The position numbers and the translations under genes are program-made. From Zobellia galactanivorans (GTDB lineage Bacteria > Bacteroidota > Bacteroidia > Flavobacteriales > Flavobacteriaceae), in assembly GCF_000973105.1 (NCBI RefSeq), contig NC_015844.1, positions 2,786,501 to 2,850,500 on the forward strand: DNA of 64,000 nt, given 5' to 3'. The notes below the pieces were generated by a model that had not been told where the DNA came from, did no database searches, and was given only the letters and a program-made list of their open reading frames with translations. Positions 63,201 to 64,000 of this stretch are shown one piece after another; the first letter of the stretch is position 1, and the number at the start of each line of letters is the position of its first letter.

Positions 63201-64000
63201 CCCTTTTCAAACGGAAACAATGTACAGCGGGATTGGTTGTTCAGGATTAACCCTAATACCACTATGGGGTATTACGGACATCCGAATCCGTTCCGAGGTG
63301 AGTTTGTCTTAAACCGGGGCGATGCCGATGTTAGCAAATCTGCTTATGACAATGTGCAGCCAGACATAAACTATAGAGGAGCAGCCTTTGATTTTGAATT
63401 CAATAAATCGCCCAACGGGGTTATCGAATATCGGAGTAATGCCGAAAACGGAAACTTAAAAGGGGCCTTATTGGTGGTTCGGTACAGTGGGGGAAGTGAT
63501 ATCATCGCCTTGGTGCCCGACGGATCAGGAGGGGATATATCGACCTTTAAGGAGGGAATACCAGGGTTTACAGGTTTTCAAGACCCCCTAGATTTAGTGG
63601 AGGATACCTCTAACGGAAATATATATGTATCGGACTATGGAAGAAGCCAAATCGTATTGCTGAAACCTAGTAATCAGGCTTCGCCTACACCACTTATCGT
63701 ATTGGATACGGAAAAGGTAACAGGTGATGCTATTTCCAATTCGGGATCATTCACGAGCGAGATTTTGCTTTCCAATTTGGGGAATGCCAGTTTGGTGGAT
63801 GTCCAGGCCCAAATTTCAGGGGTGGACCAAGATCAGTTTTTGATTGTCGGTTTGCCGACCTCGATAAACGCTCAGAACTCGGCCTCGTTCCAGGTGCTGT
63901 TTACACCGACATCGAACGGACCTAAATCGGCGGAATTGACCTTGACGGGCAGCAATGCCGAACCCGTAGTCGTGCCATTGAACGGTCTGGGTAAAATGGG
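57240..64000 (+). CDS. Giant multidomain secreted protein with duplicated lectin-like and malectin-like modules (3' truncated by window)
   Basis: The frame stays open from ATG 57240 to the window end: 2253 codons and no stop. The signal peptide ends near residue 20 (TTFTFGQ). Layout by residue: lectin-like module A1 (about 22-297, begins CSPISTLNC); Ig-like linker (to 390); malectin-like M1 (395-584); Ig-like plus concanavalin-like region (585-910); cadherin-like repeat (922-1011, FAIAEDAPVGTSIATLVASD); A2 (1019-1296, begins CSPLSSLPC); M2 (1403-1582); SbsA-type Ig (1582-1700); a beta-propeller resembling sugar dehydrogenase or NHL folds (1704-2147, IGPDDKLYGLEISGDIHRWN, FATGIRNAYDLVWHSNGQLY); and a choice-of-anchor-D domain (2151 on). 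A T9SS sorting domain would be expected beyond the window. Carbohydrate binding is inferred from malectin domains. Confidence 0.88.
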   Translation, partial: MKKITLLTVLVLLTTFTFGQTPCSPISTLNCAEIASELPLSLSFDGSDAGVLNSGFTMVDPPSSRLAADDLGADPNVPGLLSDHISISGGSLNLTATNGINYSQLSGTPNSTLTNSQMNALGTGFPIGSNVIEVSATIDQPDFTATAGNKSQQAGIWLGLNEDNFVKLVVVKSSATEQKIQMLLEQTDPVNSANLILSEFNTSAFAASTVSSIGFKLVVDPSDNSVRGYYSLDGGEMLLVTGVDEFMTAPTSFFAGVDHDNDGASAALTYAGIMTSTRRATSGNMVVSYKDFSVDEIILANTETDISTFVLLDETGAALIDTEAHTINIEVDNTSDLTALAPQITLSSGANSTPASGVPVDFSNGPVTYTVTAEDGATTQDWSVIVVKEELPFEAHINFQDNPSVTIPPAGYLADYGKAFGNAAVTLNDNSFNYGWKLAASGNPFDASEEVAGNATGVGRMRLGNISNYNAAPLQEKLEGTLVHFQGDNISGWGNTQARKNELFWEMEIPNGVYEVTIGLGDKAVGNTDSRHSATVEGYSIISAFVPAEQEVRTSTMVVQVSDGLLTIDGTGGFNSKITHIDVVETTASPVNGILAFTPATADQTIEAGESTSFVAELAGAGAVDIGLAINDNIDETASNGWLTLPVKNDIGSYEFTMDGTSLLVGDVRNAQVIATAKGFVPAVLDIDLTVTSVAPSSFSFLDDFDTYALGNLHEVAPTQWLKEKPVDVAIPVLGEGITPNTTQSLDFSNGAHTHDLIPLTEAPITLEADQPFYFSTYFKVGSVSNRVRTAILIADDVPGDQWVREQVASDGSSGLIARIGLAGPGSDNGNLPVESDKTFQFVVKGEWDGAGTINYSWTIEPKLDLAQTVWTAAGSHTVEGTPKIDRLFISSVGTNDAKIGGIRLASDYSVVVTEELNSAPLMEDQVFAIAEDAPVGTSIATLVASDSDSDPLTYAITAGNDAGTFALDPNNGELTTLTPLDAETVAQYVLTVEVGDGTNTVSAQITVNVDDVVEVSPCSPLSSLPCDQLEASLPLALDFTTANGKLSDSGFTMVLEPSARLASDNGLADENITGYAPGLLGRDASGLSITSTKGIFYSQLPAQGTPNSTETNSQMNALGLGLPLPSTVFSVSATLENPDFSLSAGNNSQQAGIWYGLDEDHIVKLAVAKTGNTTRKVQLHLENMDGTSSQTAYFELNTGNLASNTGDINLRMEFDPVNNTVSGYYSLDGGTEVLVSQGGTNSLSVPASYFSGSTYDTENPAQLLNFAGIFTTHRRADVDQSITALFKDFAVEGEPEPLVLSFDINELNFSGEQGSDIATQSVTVSASSGNPTFVLSDDPDAASWLILPTDPVLGEIEFEVRSDIPVGSYGTTVFASDQPDLGYANAEMTINLEITEAVNDFAVNINFSDQVTDAPAGYEKDGGDAYADRGNGFSYGWLDANTSQPADLSKNGRNRAVSGVSDLNNTLIHMQYGDVSSNASNGYLADAKWEIEVPNGDYLVTVFVGDPDVDTPASNTPAHRINAEGVTLVNDYVPTGTAGASSRFTSESAIVNVSDNRLTLDPLGGSGKNTKINSVQIVATSVGIQTPKVVGITPPEGATGVSVSTSVSANNLFLPNSDTNGNAGVDNTTITNATVRLFKQGSTTPIGASVNGTGGGDAINLVPNLPLEANTVYVFEIDGVLDLVGEPFEFFTSSFTTGDGNTGPVTDLDNVSFTNAGVVGSNGKYSTLTIGPDDKLYGLEISGDIHRWNIDTDGTLTDEEVLTAWKTAYGGSRTSVGLVFDPAATSSNLIAYVSHDSGGLNSAPDWDGKISRLTGANLENEQLLVTDLPRSTKDHLTNSLTFRPGEPNVIYFNQGSNSAAGKPDNSWGNREESLLTAATLRLDLSLLPGTLPLNVRTTRDAMAINNVDVNSPTLDGLYNPYYVNAPLKLFATGIRNAYDLVWHSNGQLYVPANGTAGGSNAPASIDGTRRPDGSFYDHSNPLYPVVPFSNGNNVQRDWLFRINPNTTMGYYGHPNPFRGEFVLNRGDADVSKSAYDNVQPDINYRGAAFDFEFNKSPNGVIEYRSNAENGNLKGALLVVRYSGGSDIIALVPDGSGGDISTFKEGIPGFTGFQDPLDLVEDTSNGNIYVSDYGRSQIVLLKPSNQASPTPLIVLDTEKVTGDAISNSGSFTSEILLSNLGNASLVDVQAQISGVDQDQFLIVGLPTSINAQNSASFQVLFTPTSNGPKSAELTLTGSNAEPVVVPLNGLGKM

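Noticed and set aside
1-64000. tRNA, rRNA, CRISPR arrays, insertion sequences, prophage or toxin-antitoxin genes
   Set aside because: None was recognised by reading: no transposase motifs, no regularly spaced repeats with unique spacers, and no cloverleaf-like conserved arms. A tRNAscan or Rfam search would be decisive.

Overview
The window is chromosomal DNA from a member of the Bacteroidota, most likely a marine Flavobacteriaceae (Zobellia/Maribacter-like; genus is inference). The evidence is SprA, PorP/SprF and CHU_C components of the type IX secretion and gliding system (T9SS), a SusC/SusD pair, and -7 boxes of the form TAnnTTTG in place of -10 boxes. Starts generally lack Shine-Dalgarno sequences. 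No rRNA, tRNA, CRISPR array, IS element or phage gene was seen. It looks like ordinary core genome with accessory surface and secretion modules.

Layout. 1-4.3 kb: end of queG, an SLC45-type sugar transporter, and maeB (malic enzyme fused to a phosphotransacetylase domain). 4.3-13.8 kb: ruvA, then sprA (the giant T9SS translocon) starting 5 nt later, gcvH, a VanZ-like gene and a tonB-like gene closed by a strong terminator. 13.9-19.3 kb: a cytochrome oxidase biogenesis cluster with ctaB, two subunit III genes, a subunit IV, a cysteine-free SCO-like protein, a true SCO, a DUF420 membrane protein and a small CxxC membrane protein. 19.4-29.0 kb: a MacAB-TolC-like export locus in which a permease-permease-HlyD triad is present twice around one ATPase, ending in a TolC gene. 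29.0-38.9 kb: housekeeping and signalling genes, namely tsaB, mscS, dodecin, an Nfu-type Fe-S protein, a lone PorP/SprF, a von Willebrand A lipoprotein, a LytS/LytTR two-component pair, a gamma carbonic anhydrase and fabD.

39.0-45.7 kb: a T9SS surface cassette of a 1234-residue CHU_C adhesin-like protein, a PorP/SprF partner and an OmpA/TPR/PD40 protein. 45.7-47.0 kb: an Nramp homologue that has lost the canonical metal-binding motif. 47.3-55.5 kb: SusC, SusD and a lipoprotein carrying exactly 7+7 FG-GAP/VCBS calcium-loop repeats around an ASPIC/UnbV segment, probably one surface uptake unit. 55.5-57.2 kb: a SanA-like gene, a small coiled-coil protein, and a 0.7-kb leader region rich in inverted and direct repeats. 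57.2-64.0 kb: the first 2253 codons of a giant secreted protein whose two N-terminal module types (a lectin-like domain and a malectin-like domain) each occur twice, followed by a beta-propeller. The gene runs off the window.

No wholly new system can be proven from sequence alone. The most interesting loci are the duplicated ABC exporter, the double seven-repeat VCBS lipoprotein beside SusCD, the GTSH-type Nramp homologue, and the giant duplicated-module secreted protein.
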